64,000 nt of DNA from Bifidobacteriaceae bacterium (GCA_031267825.1 JAIRYJ010000007.1:126001-190000); one strand, 5' to 3'; positions 9,402 through 19,352 are shown, numbered from the stretch's first letter. The notes: generated by a model from the letters alone, not told the origin. Made by a program: numbers and translations.

Positions 9402-11105
9402 CTAGGAGCCGTCAAGGCCGACTTCTTCTTGGTCAAGGTCATTGAAGGCTTCTTCTACAACGCTTGACGGAAAGTGCGGCCCGGTGGCTTGGCCCACTAA
9501 CAGGGCCCGGCGCATGGCCTGGACTGTTAGCAGACGGAGTTCACGTAGCTCAGCCCGGCGGGTGCCGACTAGTTGGGGTGTAGTTTCAACTGGTTGGTCG
9601 ATTTCTGGCACAGTCACCCACGGGGCGGTTGATAGGGCCAGTCCCAAACTGCGCCGTTCATAGGTGGAGCCGTCCGGCCGTCTTAGGTTGGGCCCTTCTT
9701 GTTCCAGGAAGTCACGTGCCGTGTGGGCTAAGGCTTGCCGGAGTTCTAGCCGCCTACGCGCCAGAACGGCTGGGTCCTGGGTTGTCAGTCGGAGTCGGCG
9801 TAGCAGGCTGGGCAGGCTGAAGCCTTGGATTAGCAGCGAAGCGGTCGCCACAGTGAAGGCGATCAGAACAACCGCTGGCCGTTCGGGTGCGTCCAGCGGC
9901 AGGGTTTGGGCGGCCGCCAGGGTGACCACACCGCGTAATCCGGCCCACTCCAGCACAGCACCGTCTTTCCAGTTCAACCGGTCCGCCTGGTCTGCCCGCT
10001 GCGCCTGGCCTGTCTGGTATGTCTGGTCCGCCTGGTGCGCCTGGTCCGCCCGGTCGTGGCTGGGAGCGGCTGGTGGTTTGCGGCGACCGGGGACAGTAGT
10101 CGGCTTGGTGCGGCCGCCTGGCCGCCCGGCTAGCCTGGGTAAGGCGACCGCTACGGTACTGAAGACGCCGCGCACCACCAGTAACACCACCAGGGCTATA
10201 CCGGCTGTGGCCAACGCACCGGCCACATTGTCATGCTCCGCCAAGAACTCCTCAAACAGGCCAAAGGCTTGCAACCCCATGGCTAGGAAGACGGCACCTT
10301 CAGCTAGCGTCTCAACTGTCTCCCAGGTGGCGTGTCCCGCCAGCCGGTTCCTGGCTGAGATGTACTGGTGGCCGCCTTGGCCGGCCACCAGCCCGGCCAC
10401 AACCACTGCCACCAAGCCAGACGCCCCCAGGTGTTCAACAGGCAAATAGGCCACGAACGGCACAAGGAAACTGAACAGGGTGTAAGCCACCGGGTCGCGC
10501 AGGCGGGCCCCGAGGTGCAGAGCGAGCCAGCCGCTTAGTCCTCCAACAGCCACAGCGACGCCGGCTGACCAGGCAAAATCCCAAGCCACACCCCAGAATG
10601 AGGCGGCCCCGGCGATGGCTGTGCGCAATATGACAAGCGCGGTGGCGTCATTGAAGAGCGATTCGCCGTCAAGCACGCCGGCCACGCGGGCGGGCGCACC
10701 CGCCCGTCGGATGATTACGGTGGCGGCGGCATCAGTCGGTGAAATGACGGCACCCAAAGCGATCGCCAGATTGAATGGCAGGCGCGGGTAGACGGCGTGT
10801 ATAACCAAACCCACCAGAACAGCTGTAACCAGAACCAAGACAATCGAAAAGCCGCCAATTAGTGGCAGATCGCGCCGGAAATCAACCAACGGTAAGCGCA
10901 TGGCCGAGGCGTACAGCAATGGCGGCAAGATACCCGCCAGGACCCATTCGGGTTCCAGTTTGATGCCAGGCACGATTGGCGCCAGCGAGACGGCCAAGCC
11001 TGTCAAGACAAGCAATAACGGTGCGCCAAGGCGCGTCCGGAACGAGACGACTCGGGCTACCAGGATGACGGCCAGACCCCCGACCGCCAGCAAGACAACT
11101 GCCAT
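9402..11105 (-). CDS. CPA1-family Na+/H+ antiporter
   Basis: A 567-residue membrane protein with about a dozen hydrophobic segments. It carries CPA1 hallmarks: SPTDAAAT from residue 122, with D125 in the ion-binding region; ESLFNDATAL with the conserved N152-D153 pair; and WAGLRGVVTLAAAQTLP in a late helix. It should exchange protons for Na+ or another cation across the membrane. A hydrophilic linker at about residues 340-380 is made of repeated Asp-Gln/Ala units (DQAHQADQTYQ and similar), encoded by short degenerate DNA repeats, and is not normal for the family. A soluble C-terminal tail follows. It is convergent with the adhesin gene and divergent from the DUF11 gene. Confidence 0.9.
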   Translation of the reverse strand: MAVVLLAVGGLAVILVARVVSFRTRLGAPLLLVLTGLAVSLAPIVPGIKLEPEWVLAGILPPLLYASAMRLPLVDFRRDLPLIGGFSIVLVLVTAVLVGLVIHAVYPRLPFNLAIALGAVISPTDAAATVIIRRAGAPARVAGVLDGESLFNDATALVILRTAIAGAASFWGVAWDFAWSAGVAVAVGGLSGWLALHLGARLRDPVAYTLFSFLVPFVAYLPVEHLGASGLVAVVVAGLVAGQGGHQYISARNRLAGHATWETVETLAEGAVFLAMGLQAFGLFEEFLAEHDNVAGALATAGIALVVLLVVRGVFSTVAVALPRLAGRPGGRTKPTTVPGRRKPPAAPSHDRADQAHQADQTYQTGQAQRADQADRLNWKDGAVLEWAGLRGVVTLAAAQTLPLDAPERPAVVLIAFTVATASLLIQGFSLPSLLRRLRLTTQDPAVLARRRLELRQALAHTARDFLEQEGPNLRRPDGSTYERRSLGLALSTAPWVTVPEIDQPVETTPQLVGTRRAELRELRLLTVQAMRRALLVGQATGPHFPSSVVEEAFNDLDQEEVGLDGS

Positions 11106-11197
11106 GCTGGGCAGCCTAACGGCTCACCTTGGCCGCTGGCCGCGGCCAGCCGGGTTAGTCCAGTTGCGGGCCGCGCTGTCAGGCAAGACTCCGTCAA

Positions 11198-11245
11198 CTA
11201 ATTCCTCCGGGGAATTAGTTTGCGTTTGCCTCGACGTCAAACTAT
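11198..11245. repeat. Palindrome plus 21-bp motif, copy in inverted orientation
   Basis: CTAATTCC-TCCGG-GGAATTAG forms a perfect 8-bp inverted repeat at 11198-11218. Next to it, 11225-11245 is the inverted form of ATAGTTTGAYGTCGAGGCAA. The same pair recurs at 47205-47280. Both copies sit between divergent genes, where a regulatory element or a small mobile (MITE/REP-like) element would be expected. Confidence 0.7.
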
Positions 11246-11362
11246 TTGGTTTGCCGTCGAGAAGACTCCGGCCCGAATAGCGACCGTCCGCACAGTCCAT
11301 TCCAGGACGAATGTACGATTAACCGAGCCGGTACGTCTATTTTCGGGGTGTCTGGAGGAAAT

Positions 11363-14300
11363 ATGAGAACAATACAACGGCGCATAGCTTTGGGTCTGGC
11401 CGCGGTAATGGCACTAACTCTGGCCATTACGGCAGAGCCGGAATCTGCCCAGGCCGCCTCCAATAAGACATTCACCACCCGGTACAGCGTCAACGCCAAT
11501 GGTGCCGTTTTGACGATCGGCAATAGTTTGCTGACTTGCTCCACAACTGGATCGTCCGGCACTTACTGCAGCCGGACCCATGATGGCGGCGTCTACGACA
11601 ACAACAACTTCGCGATGATGAATCTGGATGCCGACGGGGAAACGGCAACCTTCAACTCGTCATCGTCTGACTTGTCCTTGCCGGAAGGTGCCAAAATCGA
11701 ATTCGTCGGCCTGTACTGGGGAGCCCGTCTAGCGGCCGGATCAGATGGCCGCGCTGGTTCAAGCGTGGATGCCGACAAAATGGCCATCAAAACCCCGGGA
11801 GCGACGGCCTACCAAACCGTCAAAGGCCAGATCCTGGCGCAAAACGATAGCTCCTACGGTGCATATCAGTCGTTCTATGACGCCACCGCATTAGTTAAGG
11901 CGGCGGGCAACGGCACCTATTGGGGTGCTAACGTCCAAGCTGGAACAGGCTGGGACCGTTATGCGGGCTGGGCTCTGACTGTTGTCTACACAGCGCCAGG
12001 CCTGCCGTTACGCAACCTGACCGTGTTCGACGGGTTCGATACGGTCAGTTCTGGGGCGCCCCAGGACATTTCAATCAGCGGCTTTGTCGCCCCAATGGAC
12101 GGAACTGTTGACACCCAACTGTCAATGGTGGCTTATGAAGGTGACCTGGCGCAGACCGGTGACTATACCGAACTGAACAGAACCCAGCTAGCCACAGCGG
12201 CTGAGCCTGGTTCCAACTTTTTCAACTCGGCTAATTCGCTGGCGGGCAATAACGTCACCAGCCGTAATCCGGCTTACCGGAACATGCTCGGATTTGATAT
12301 CAAGAACCTGGCCGCGTCTGGAGTTATCCCCGCCGGAGCGCAAAGCGCGACCTTCTCCTTCTCTTCAGCCGGTGACGTCTATTACCCCGGTGTTCTAGCC
12401 CTAGCGATCAACTTGTACGCCCCAGATTTCACCGCCTCAACAAAGACAGTGACTAACGTCACACATCCGGGCAAATTGGCCAACCCGGGCGACATTTTGC
12501 AATACACGTTAATGTTCGCTAATACCGGCCAGGACCCGGCGGTCGGGGTGTCATCTTGTGATGTGTTACCAGACAAAGTGGACTACATCTTAGGTTCGCT
12601 AACGCTGTTGAACACAGCTGATGATTTGGTTATCACTCCAGTCACCTTGCCAGATGATGGCGCAAGTTTCGCCAAATATGATTCCGCCACCCACGCTGTT
12701 TGCATCAACTTAGGCCGGAGCGCCGGGCCGTATAACACCCCCGGCGGCGGAGGAACCTTTAACGTCCTGGACGCGACCTATTACCAGTTCCGCGTCAAGA
12801 TTCAAGACGGTGCGGGTGGTACCACGCTGAGCAACGCGGCTGACTTGTACTACACCACTGGCACCACACACATCGCCGCCACCTATTCGACTCCACCAGT
12901 CACAACTGAGGTCGGCCTGAAAGCCGATGTCAAGATCGTCAAGGATATGACACCAGTTGAGGCGATCGCTGGCCAGGCCGGCGTGACCAAACTGACGATC
13001 ACAAATGACGGCCCCAACCTGGCCACCGGGGTTGTGGTGAGCGATCCGTTGCCGAGCCTGTACCGGGCCGGGTCAATTTCGTGGACAGCGGGCCCGCCGC
13101 TGTCCCAAACTGGCACCTGCGCGCTGCCACCCGGACCTGGTGGCACAGTTAGCTGCACCCTGCCGGACATGCCAAGTGGCCAGGTCATCGAGATTTCGGT
13201 GGCGGGCGCGCCAGATGCCGCCTCAACTGATCCGACCCTGTCCAACATGGCCTCGGTCACAACCAGCTCATTCGACCCGGACCTGTCCAACAACGTGGAC
13301 ACCGTGTCAATCCCGATGACCCACCAGGCGGACCTGAAAATCAGCAAAACACTGAACACCGCGGCGGCCATCCCGGGTGCGTCGCTTGACTGGACTGTGA
13401 CAGTGACCAACCAATGCAACGCCACCAGTCCAACAGACCCGTCCGGCTGCTTATCTGACGCCCTCGGGGTGGTCATTTCTGACCTTGTACCAGACCCGTC
13501 CAAACTGGTTTTGACCAGCTTGAGCGGCGGTAACGGCAGTGGTGGCGGGCAAGGCGATGTGACAGTCGACTGTCCCGCCTCGGTGGCCGGGGCCGCCTCG
13601 GTTCAATGCACTGTGGCGAGCGACGGACGCCTCAGGCCCGGCCAGACCGCTGTGGTCCGGGTGCAAGGATATTTAGCCGCCAACGTGACAGCCGGTCCAG
13701 TCTTGAACACCGCTTCGGTCAGTTCAACCACTTTTGACCCGAACCAGGCGGACAACATTGACACCAACACCATCAACCCGGCAGGGCCAGTTAGTGACAT
13801 CCAGTTAGCTAAGACCGGCCCAGGCGGCGCCAAAGCCATACCCGGCGGGCGGGTCAGTTTCACCATCACGGCGGAAAACTTTGGCCCGTCAGACGCCGCC
13901 GCGGTACGGATCAGTGACGACTTGGCGACCGCCGGTTTGATCGTGGACGGTTCAACTACTGTCTCATCTGACCGTGGAACATGCTTCTTCACGGGATCGG
14001 TCGCGACCTGTAACCTGGGCACCTTACCTGGTCCAAGTTCACCCGGAGGCACCGGCGCCAAAGCGACTGTCACCATAGCTGGCGCCCTAACCGATCCTGC
14101 CCGGACTGGATCGTTCACCAATACAACAACCATGACTTGCGCTGGCACGGCCTGCGATGAAGGCTCCACTCCTCATCCAGACACGCCAACAACCAGCGTT
14201 GATCTGACACCGGAAGCTGACCTATCTGTCACCAAGAGGTCCGTCACGAGCCACATTCCGAGCCCACTCGATCCGGTCAGCTATGAGATCACCCTGAATA

Positions 14301-17300
14301 ATGCGGGGCCATCCAACGCCGTCGCGGTACACCTGGCGGATACCTTGCCAGATGGCATGACGGCAACCTCGATTAGCCTCACAACAGGCAGTGGAACTTG
14401 CTCGCTGGCATCTTTGACCTGCGACTTTGGCACCTGGGCGCCAGGCGATGGAGCTGTTGTGACAGTTGTTGGAACAGTCGACGCGGCTGGATTGTCCACC
14501 TACCAGCAGCAGGCCAGTGTTTCGGCGGCGACACCAGATCCGGTGCCCGCCAACAACACTGCCATCTGGGAACACACCGGTTCAGCCCAAGCTGACCTGG
14601 CTCTAGCCAAGACCTCCAGTGGTCTAGGAGCTGGCCGCAGCGGCGATCAGTACACCCTGACCGTAACTAACCTTGGGCCAGACGGCGCGGTTGACCCTGT
14701 CATAGTGGACAACTTGCCGCCAGGGTTGACGATTGGCTCGCTGCCCAGCGAATGCGCCGTTACCGCGACACAACAAGTGACCTGTTCAAAAGGTTCCCCG
14801 CTGGCGGCCAGTGACACCTGGCAAATTGTGATCCCGGTGAGCCTGCCGACCAGTACCGACGCGGGCACAACCCTGACCAACAGCGCCAGCGTGACATCCC
14901 CGACTGGTGACCCCACCAGGGTGAACAACACCGCCACAGTTGTTGAGACGACCACCGCTGAAACTGATCTGGTGATCACTTACGCGATCGGTTATGACGT
15001 GGATGGTTCCGGCAACCTGATCACCACACCAGCCCCCGGCGCCTACACCGGTGCCGGATCTATCCGGTACGCGCAAATCCGCGTAGTTAACAACGGCCCG
15101 GCGACAGCCAAGAACACGCAGGTGCTGTCCAACGTGGCGATATCGGCTCTAGTTGAGCCGACAAGAATGCCGACCTACTGTGACGCGGTCAACTTGCAGT
15201 TAGTTTGTCAACTGCCGGGCGGCCTGGCACCCGGAGCGGAATGGGCGTTCGACTTGCAGATGTATATCGCGCCAGCCACACCAGCCGCCGCCTATGTCGA
15301 CTGCGGCCGGGACGTAACCTGCACCGCCTGGGGTGGTTGGGCATCAACCTCAACCTCAACTCCAGAATCAGTTCTAACCAACAACTACGACACAGCCGCC
15401 CTGACAGTGACTGATCCGAAAACCGACCTGCGGATAACAAAGACCGCCCTTTCAACCGGCCCCAACCCGAACGGTGACGGACATGACTCATATGTGGCTG
15501 GGGCGAAGTTCGGTTACCAGATCGCACTGTGGGTACCGGCCGGCCTTAGCATCGGGCAACGGGTACTGGCGGCCGACGCGGCGGACGTTGTTCTGCGCGA
15601 CACCCTGCCATCAGGCTTCAGCACGACACAAGTCAACACTGATCTTGGTACATGTGACCCGGTCAGCCCAGGAGACACGTCGATCCACTGTGACCTGGGA
15701 ACAGTCGCGGCCAACACTGATCCGAACCAGCCCCACAAAGCGACCGTTTACGTCTACGGCAGCATTGATCACGCCGTTGAGGCGGAAATAGGCGATGGCA
15801 GCGGTGCTACTAACACCGCCACAGCGACTTCTCCCGTGGCGCCGATAGATGTGGTGTTGGCATCGTCCAGCTTGGTAACCGCGACCGCCACAACTGACGT
15901 TTTCCGCCAAGCCGACCTGCAAACCGCCAAACTAGCTGACGCACCGCTGTCATACGCTGGCACGACAGCTGGCTACACCGTGACCACGATCAACAACGGC
16001 CCCTCAGATGCTGACAACACGGTCATAACAGACACCCTGCCGTTGGGTTTGACACTCAACACCACCAGTTCCCCCGGATGTTCCGTGGTTGGCCTGACAG
16101 GGGCTGGTGAACAGATAGTTGAATGCTTGCCGCAGGTCGCGGGCCAGGTGGTCGGACTAATCCCAGCCAACCAGTCAACTAATACGCGAATTGTCGCGGA
16201 TATCGACCCGCAGGATATCCGGCCGTACTGGTGCACTGGACAAGACAACGTCAACGGGGTCGACTGCCCCGAAGTCTTACCACCAGACAACTTCCATTCG
16301 ATCTACCCGCGCCAAATCACGAACCAGGTGCGTGCCAGATCTGATGCGGTTGACTCCAACTCAACCAACAATGACGCCACAGCCGTAACCAGCATCGACT
16401 TCTTAGCCGATATAGCGGTCGACGCGGCGGTCTCCACCACAACACCGTCAGCTGGCGGCCGGATTGTCTACACCATGTCAGGTGTCAACTTGGGGCCATC
16501 AGCGCTGGACAACCCAGTTGTGGTGTCAACCTTCCCACCCGGTTTCCAAGTGGTTGACGTGATTGAACCAGTAATGAACTGCGTCACCACCTCGGTCGGG
16601 TCAGGCCTGAGCGCGGTCTACACGGTGACCTGCACCGGCTGGAAAGTAACGCCGATCCGTGATTCGTTCCAACCTGGTATCACCGTGCCCGGCTCGGTCG
16701 TAGTAGACATTCCGCCCAGCATGCCGAGCGGCCAATACACCGCCACCGCCCAGGCCTACTCCAAGAACACCTGGCAATGCCCTGATGCGCGAGCCGGAAC
16801 CTGTGAATCGAATTACAACAACAACGATGCCGCCGTCACAGTCGCCGTGACCCAGACGGCCGACACTTCGATCACAAAAACCCTGCGCGGGCCAAACCCG
16901 ATCGTGGCCGGCCAAACAGTCACCTACGAATTGACCGCCAAGAATGACGGCCCGTCAGTCGCCGAAAACGTCACCATCGCTGACACTGTGCCTGACGGCA
17001 TGACCTATGTTTCAGGCTCCGTCAAAGACGGCGAGGCTTGCCCCTCACCGGAACAGATCGATGAGCAGAACATCATCAAATGCCCGGCCGGTTCCATAGC
17101 GCCAGGCGACACTAAGACAGTTGAACTAGTTTTCCTGGTTGATCTGCATTACAAGGGCGAAATGTGTAATTCGGCTCTGATCGGGTCAGGTGCGCTTGAT
17201 CCTGAAGCTGGCAACAACACTGGTTCGGCTTGCGCGCTGAGCATCCCTTCACCACCGTCAGATGTGGCCGTCAGCGTCACACCAGACTCAGCCAACATTG

Positions 17301-17773
17301 AGGCTGGTGGCCGCGTTGGTTACAGCGCCGTTGTGGTCAACAACGGCCCGAATCCGGTGACTGGCGCTAAAGTCACATTCACCATCCCGCCGAATCTGAC
17401 TGACGTGACAGTGGTTGTTTCCGGAAAGACCGGACAGGTTGTGCCAGGAGGCTGTAGCCTTTCTGGCCAGACCCACACCTGCCAAATTGGTGACCTGTTT
17501 GTTGGTGACACAGTGACTTACCGGATCACCGGAACGGCCAGCCGTAAAGGCCCGTTCGACCTGACTTTGCGGGCCGCCACAGCCCATGATGGGGCCGACG
17601 CGTTGCCGTCAAACGACAGCGCCAGTGCGGTCATTCACGTCGGGCCGATGCCGCCCACCGGGTTTGGTCCGTTAGGTCCGTTAGCCGCTGCGGTCATTTT
17701 GGTGCTGGTTGGGTTTGGCCTGGTGCGGTACCGTCGGGGCCGTCAGTCCCAGCCTGGTCAGCAGGGCCGCTAG
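11363..17773 (+). CDS. DUF11-repeat surface protein with C-terminal MPPTG anchor
   Basis: A 2136-residue secreted protein. The ATG start is set by GGAGGA at 11354-11359; the open frame extends upstream to 11246 without a site. A signal peptide ends near AQA (about residue 31). Residues ~35-350 form an unnamed domain that often heads actinobacterial DUF11 proteins. From ~360 I count about twelve DUF11 (conserved repeat) units with the signature N-x-GP-S/N...V-x-D-x-LP. The end shows MPPTG at 2096-2100, a membrane helix at ~2105-2124 and an RYRRGRQ tail, so it should be a sortase substrate with a non-Leu first position. Likely role: a wall-attached stalk or matrix protein. Cys pairs inside repeats suggest disulfides. 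Confidence 0.88.
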   Translation: MRTIQRRIALGLAAVMALTLAITAEPESAQAASNKTFTTRYSVNANGAVLTIGNSLLTCSTTGSSGTYCSRTHDGGVYDNNNFAMMNLDADGETATFNSSSSDLSLPEGAKIEFVGLYWGARLAAGSDGRAGSSVDADKMAIKTPGATAYQTVKGQILAQNDSSYGAYQSFYDATALVKAAGNGTYWGANVQAGTGWDRYAGWALTVVYTAPGLPLRNLTVFDGFDTVSSGAPQDISISGFVAPMDGTVDTQLSMVAYEGDLAQTGDYTELNRTQLATAAEPGSNFFNSANSLAGNNVTSRNPAYRNMLGFDIKNLAASGVIPAGAQSATFSFSSAGDVYYPGVLALAINLYAPDFTASTKTVTNVTHPGKLANPGDILQYTLMFANTGQDPAVGVSSCDVLPDKVDYILGSLTLLNTADDLVITPVTLPDDGASFAKYDSATHAVCINLGRSAGPYNTPGGGGTFNVLDATYYQFRVKIQDGAGGTTLSNAADLYYTTGTTHIAATYSTPPVTTEVGLKADVKIVKDMTPVEAIAGQAGVTKLTITNDGPNLATGVVVSDPLPSLYRAGSISWTAGPPLSQTGTCALPPGPGGTVSCTLPDMPSGQVIEISVAGAPDAASTDPTLSNMASVTTSSFDPDLSNNVDTVSIPMTHQADLKISKTLNTAAAIPGASLDWTVTVTNQCNATSPTDPSGCLSDALGVVISDLVPDPSKLVLTSLSGGNGSGGGQGDVTVDCPASVAGAASVQCTVASDGRLRPGQTAVVRVQGYLAANVTAGPVLNTASVSSTTFDPNQADNIDTNTINPAGPVSDIQLAKTGPGGAKAIPGGRVSFTITAENFGPSDAAAVRISDDLATAGLIVDGSTTVSSDRGTCFFTGSVATCNLGTLPGPSSPGGTGAKATVTIAGALTDPARTGSFTNTTTMTCAGTACDEGSTPHPDTPTTSVDLTPEADLSVTKRSVTSHIPSPLDPVSYEITLNNAGPSNAVAVHLADTLPDGMTATSISLTTGSGTCSLASLTCDFGTWAPGDGAVVTVVGTVDAAGLSTYQQQASVSAATPDPVPANNTAIWEHTGSAQADLALAKTSSGLGAGRSGDQYTLTVTNLGPDGAVDPVIVDNLPPGLTIGSLPSECAVTATQQVTCSKGSPLAASDTWQIVIPVSLPTSTDAGTTLTNSASVTSPTGDPTRVNNTATVVETTTAETDLVITYAIGYDVDGSGNLITTPAPGAYTGAGSIRYAQIRVVNNGPATAKNTQVLSNVAISALVEPTRMPTYCDAVNLQLVCQLPGGLAPGAEWAFDLQMYIAPATPAAAYVDCGRDVTCTAWGGWASTSTSTPESVLTNNYDTAALTVTDPKTDLRITKTALSTGPNPNGDGHDSYVAGAKFGYQIALWVPAGLSIGQRVLAADAADVVLRDTLPSGFSTTQVNTDLGTCDPVSPGDTSIHCDLGTVAANTDPNQPHKATVYVYGSIDHAVEAEIGDGSGATNTATATSPVAPIDVVLASSSLVTATATTDVFRQADLQTAKLADAPLSYAGTTAGYTVTTINNGPSDADNTVITDTLPLGLTLNTTSSPGCSVVGLTGAGEQIVECLPQVAGQVVGLIPANQSTNTRIVADIDPQDIRPYWCTGQDNVNGVDCPEVLPPDNFHSIYPRQITNQVRARSDAVDSNSTNNDATAVTSIDFLADIAVDAAVSTTTPSAGGRIVYTMSGVNLGPSALDNPVVVSTFPPGFQVVDVIEPVMNCVTTSVGSGLSAVYTVTCTGWKVTPIRDSFQPGITVPGSVVVDIPPSMPSGQYTATAQAYSKNTWQCPDARAGTCESNYNNNDAAVTVAVTQTADTSITKTLRGPNPIVAGQTVTYELTAKNDGPSVAENVTIADTVPDGMTYVSGSVKDGEACPSPEQIDEQNIIKCPAGSIAPGDTKTVELVFLVDLHYKGEMCNSALIGSGALDPEAGNNTGSACALSIPSPPSDVAVSVTPDSANIEAGGRVGYSAVVVNNGPNPVTGAKVTFTIPPNLTDVTVVVSGKTGQVVPGGCSLSGQTHTCQIGDLFVGDTVTYRITGTASRKGPFDLTLRAATAHDGADALPSNDSASAVIHVGPMPPTGFGPLGPLAAAVILVLVGFGLVRYRRGRQSQPGQQGR

Positions 17774-17798
17774 GAGGGTGTTGCACGACACATCCTCC
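17773..17798 (+). terminator. Hairpin at the end of the DUF11 gene
   Basis: GGAGGGTGT (17773-17781) pairs with ACATCCTCC (17790-17798), with one G-U pair and an 8-nt loop. It starts inside the stop codon, has no U tract, and resembles the stem at 9281-9307. Confidence 0.5.
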
Positions 17799-17820
17799 CA
17801 GTCGGCCGCGTGCTGGGAGC

Positions 17821-17845
17821 GAAGCTCTCACCAGTGAAGACGCGG
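17821..17845. repeat. Shared 3' element, copy B
   Basis: This 25-bp core matches 9330-9354 with one mismatch. A second GGAGGGTGTTG sequence lies at 17872-17882, so the hairpin arm seen at 17773 is repeated on the far side of the core. Confidence 0.7.
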
Positions 17846-17894
17846 AAGACCAGGATAGTTTGGTGTCCCTGGAGGGTGTTGTACGGCCTGGCTC

Positions 17895-19007
17895 CTAGAG
17901 CCGGGCTGAGGTGAGCAGCCAGTCTCCGGCCTGGGTTATGGCGTCCCGGCCAGCCTGATCCAAGCTGGACTGTTCTAGCAGGTCAATCGCCAAGCGGCGA
18001 TGGTCCGCGATCATTTCCTGAACGGCGTCAAGCGCGCCAGACCGGCGTATCACGCCTTGAAGGTGCTCAACCCGGGCCTCGACTGGTGGCGCCGCGCCGC
18101 GCAGCAGGGCGTTAACGAACTGCCGACGCTCCTTGTTTTTCAACAGGCGCATTGTCACCCCGACCAGGACGGTACGTTTACCGTCTATCAGATCCTGCCC
18201 GGCTGGTTTGCCGGTAACTTCAGATGCGCCTAAGGCGCCTTGAATGTCAGCGTAAAGCTGATAAGCGGTTCCCAAATGAAGCCCAGTTTGTTCCATGATG
18301 CTGCACTCATGGAGGGATGATCCGGCCCCGGCCGCCCCGATGGCCAGTGGCGTGGCCGCCAAATAGCGGGCCATCTTGGCTTGGATGGTGGCGAAAGCTT
18401 GCCGGATGATTCCTTCAGGATCCTCAATATCTGGCAGGTAGGGGTAGATCGTGTCCATCGCCTGGCCCAATATTCGCTCAACTTGGCTGTTGTGCTGTGT
18501 TTCCACCATGTAGGCCCGGATTTCTGGGGCGGCGTCCCGGGTGGCCTCGTCAAACATGTGGCAGGCGGTTACTTGGACAGTGTCGCCGATTAGTTGCGCC
18601 AAGGTGACACCCATGCGCAGCGAATCCCCCATCCAGTCCGAATCGTGATGCAAGTTGGCGTAGTGGCGGTGCAGTGTTGGGTGGCCCCGGCGGATGTCGG
18701 ACCGGGCGGCCAGATCAGCGTGGATTAGCGTGCCGTCCAGGAAAGCCTCCTGGGCGGTCGCGGCCAGAGCCATGTTCCTGGTGGATAACGCCCCTGGAGC
18801 GGTTTCGCCGCCGTGGGCGGCGTAGGAAACACCCAACAATCTGGCGGCTGCCCGGCTTGAGCCGATGTGGGCCCGGCTTACACCGTCAGTGCCTAGGAGT
18901 GCGGGGAAACCGTAATGGGCGTGGACCTGAGATCGCCTGGCTACCTGCGCTTCCAACTCGCGTTCGGCCAGTTCGACAAACTCTTGGGCGGGGGGACCAA
19001 TTGTCAC
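17895..19007 (-). CDS. Polyprenyl synthase-family protein with altered aspartate motifs
   Basis: About 370 residues with the fold of trans-isoprenyl diphosphate synthases: an IRRGHPTLH segment after the first motif, and GKPAGQDLIDGKRTVLV after the second. Family enzymes join C5 isoprenoid units using two DDxxD-type Mg-binding motifs. Here the first reads HADLAA instead of HDDxxD, and the second reads YADIQG instead of DDxxG, so the lead aspartate is lost in both. Catalysis is doubtful; a regulatory subunit of a heteromer or a decaying gene is possible. The GTG start at 19007 is preferred: TATTCT ends 7 nt upstream, as in leaderless genes. The frame stays open to 19274 with non-family sequence. 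Confidence 0.75.
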   Translation of the reverse strand: MTIGPPAQEFVELAERELEAQVARRSQVHAHYGFPALLGTDGVSRAHIGSSRAAARLLGVSYAAHGGETAPGALSTRNMALAATAQEAFLDGTLIHADLAARSDIRRGHPTLHRHYANLHHDSDWMGDSLRMGVTLAQLIGDTVQVTACHMFDEATRDAAPEIRAYMVETQHNSQVERILGQAMDTIYPYLPDIEDPEGIIRQAFATIQAKMARYLAATPLAIGAAGAGSSLHECSIMEQTGLHLGTAYQLYADIQGALGASEVTGKPAGQDLIDGKRTVLVGVTMRLLKNKERRQFVNALLRGAAPPVEARVEHLQGVIRRSGALDAVQEMIADHRRLAIDLLEQSSLDQAGRDAITQAGDWLLTSARL

Positions 19008-19014
19008 AACAGAC

Positions 19015-19038
19015 AGAATAGCTGTGATCCAGATCACA
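19015..19038 (-). promoter_or_regulatory. Leaderless -10 box and GlxR/CRP-type operator
   Basis: TATTCT (complement of 19015-19020) lies 7 nt before the GTG at 19007, the spacing of a -10 box when transcription starts at the start codon. TGTGATCCAGATCACA at 19023-19038 is a perfect TGTGA-N6-TCACA palindrome, the CRP/GlxR consensus. At -16 to -31 it overlaps the -35 area, so repression is more likely than activation. Confidence 0.65.
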
Positions 19039-19352
19039 TTTTGCCGCCCATTGGAACCGCCACCAGGCCAATAAAGCGGGCCCGCCACGCCATCCGGGCC
19101 AACAGTGAAACCGCAGGTCAACCACCTGTCCCCAATCCACCAGGGCAAGACCACCCGGGGTCTGAGGCCAGGAACCCGGCCAAGTTGCTGTCTTGACCCT
19201 AGTTGGTCTCTTTCCTGACCACCCAGCGCCATCCCCGCCCCCGGGACACCAGCATGGGTAGCCTCTAACCGCATAGACCCTGCCTCTACGGTTTTATGGA
19301 TTGGCGACGGGTCGATCGAACGATCTCACAGTGGTCTGAAAAAGATAAGTAC
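19039..19352. other. No gene seen
   Basis: On the minus strand the polyprenyl synthase frame stays open to 19274, but the extra residues look like neither a signal peptide nor a family domain. I see nothing else here. Confidence 0.5.

Noticed and set aside
9664-10449. 261-residue plus-strand frame
   Set aside because: Antisense to the antiporter; Ser/Arg-rich shadow of membrane-segment codons.
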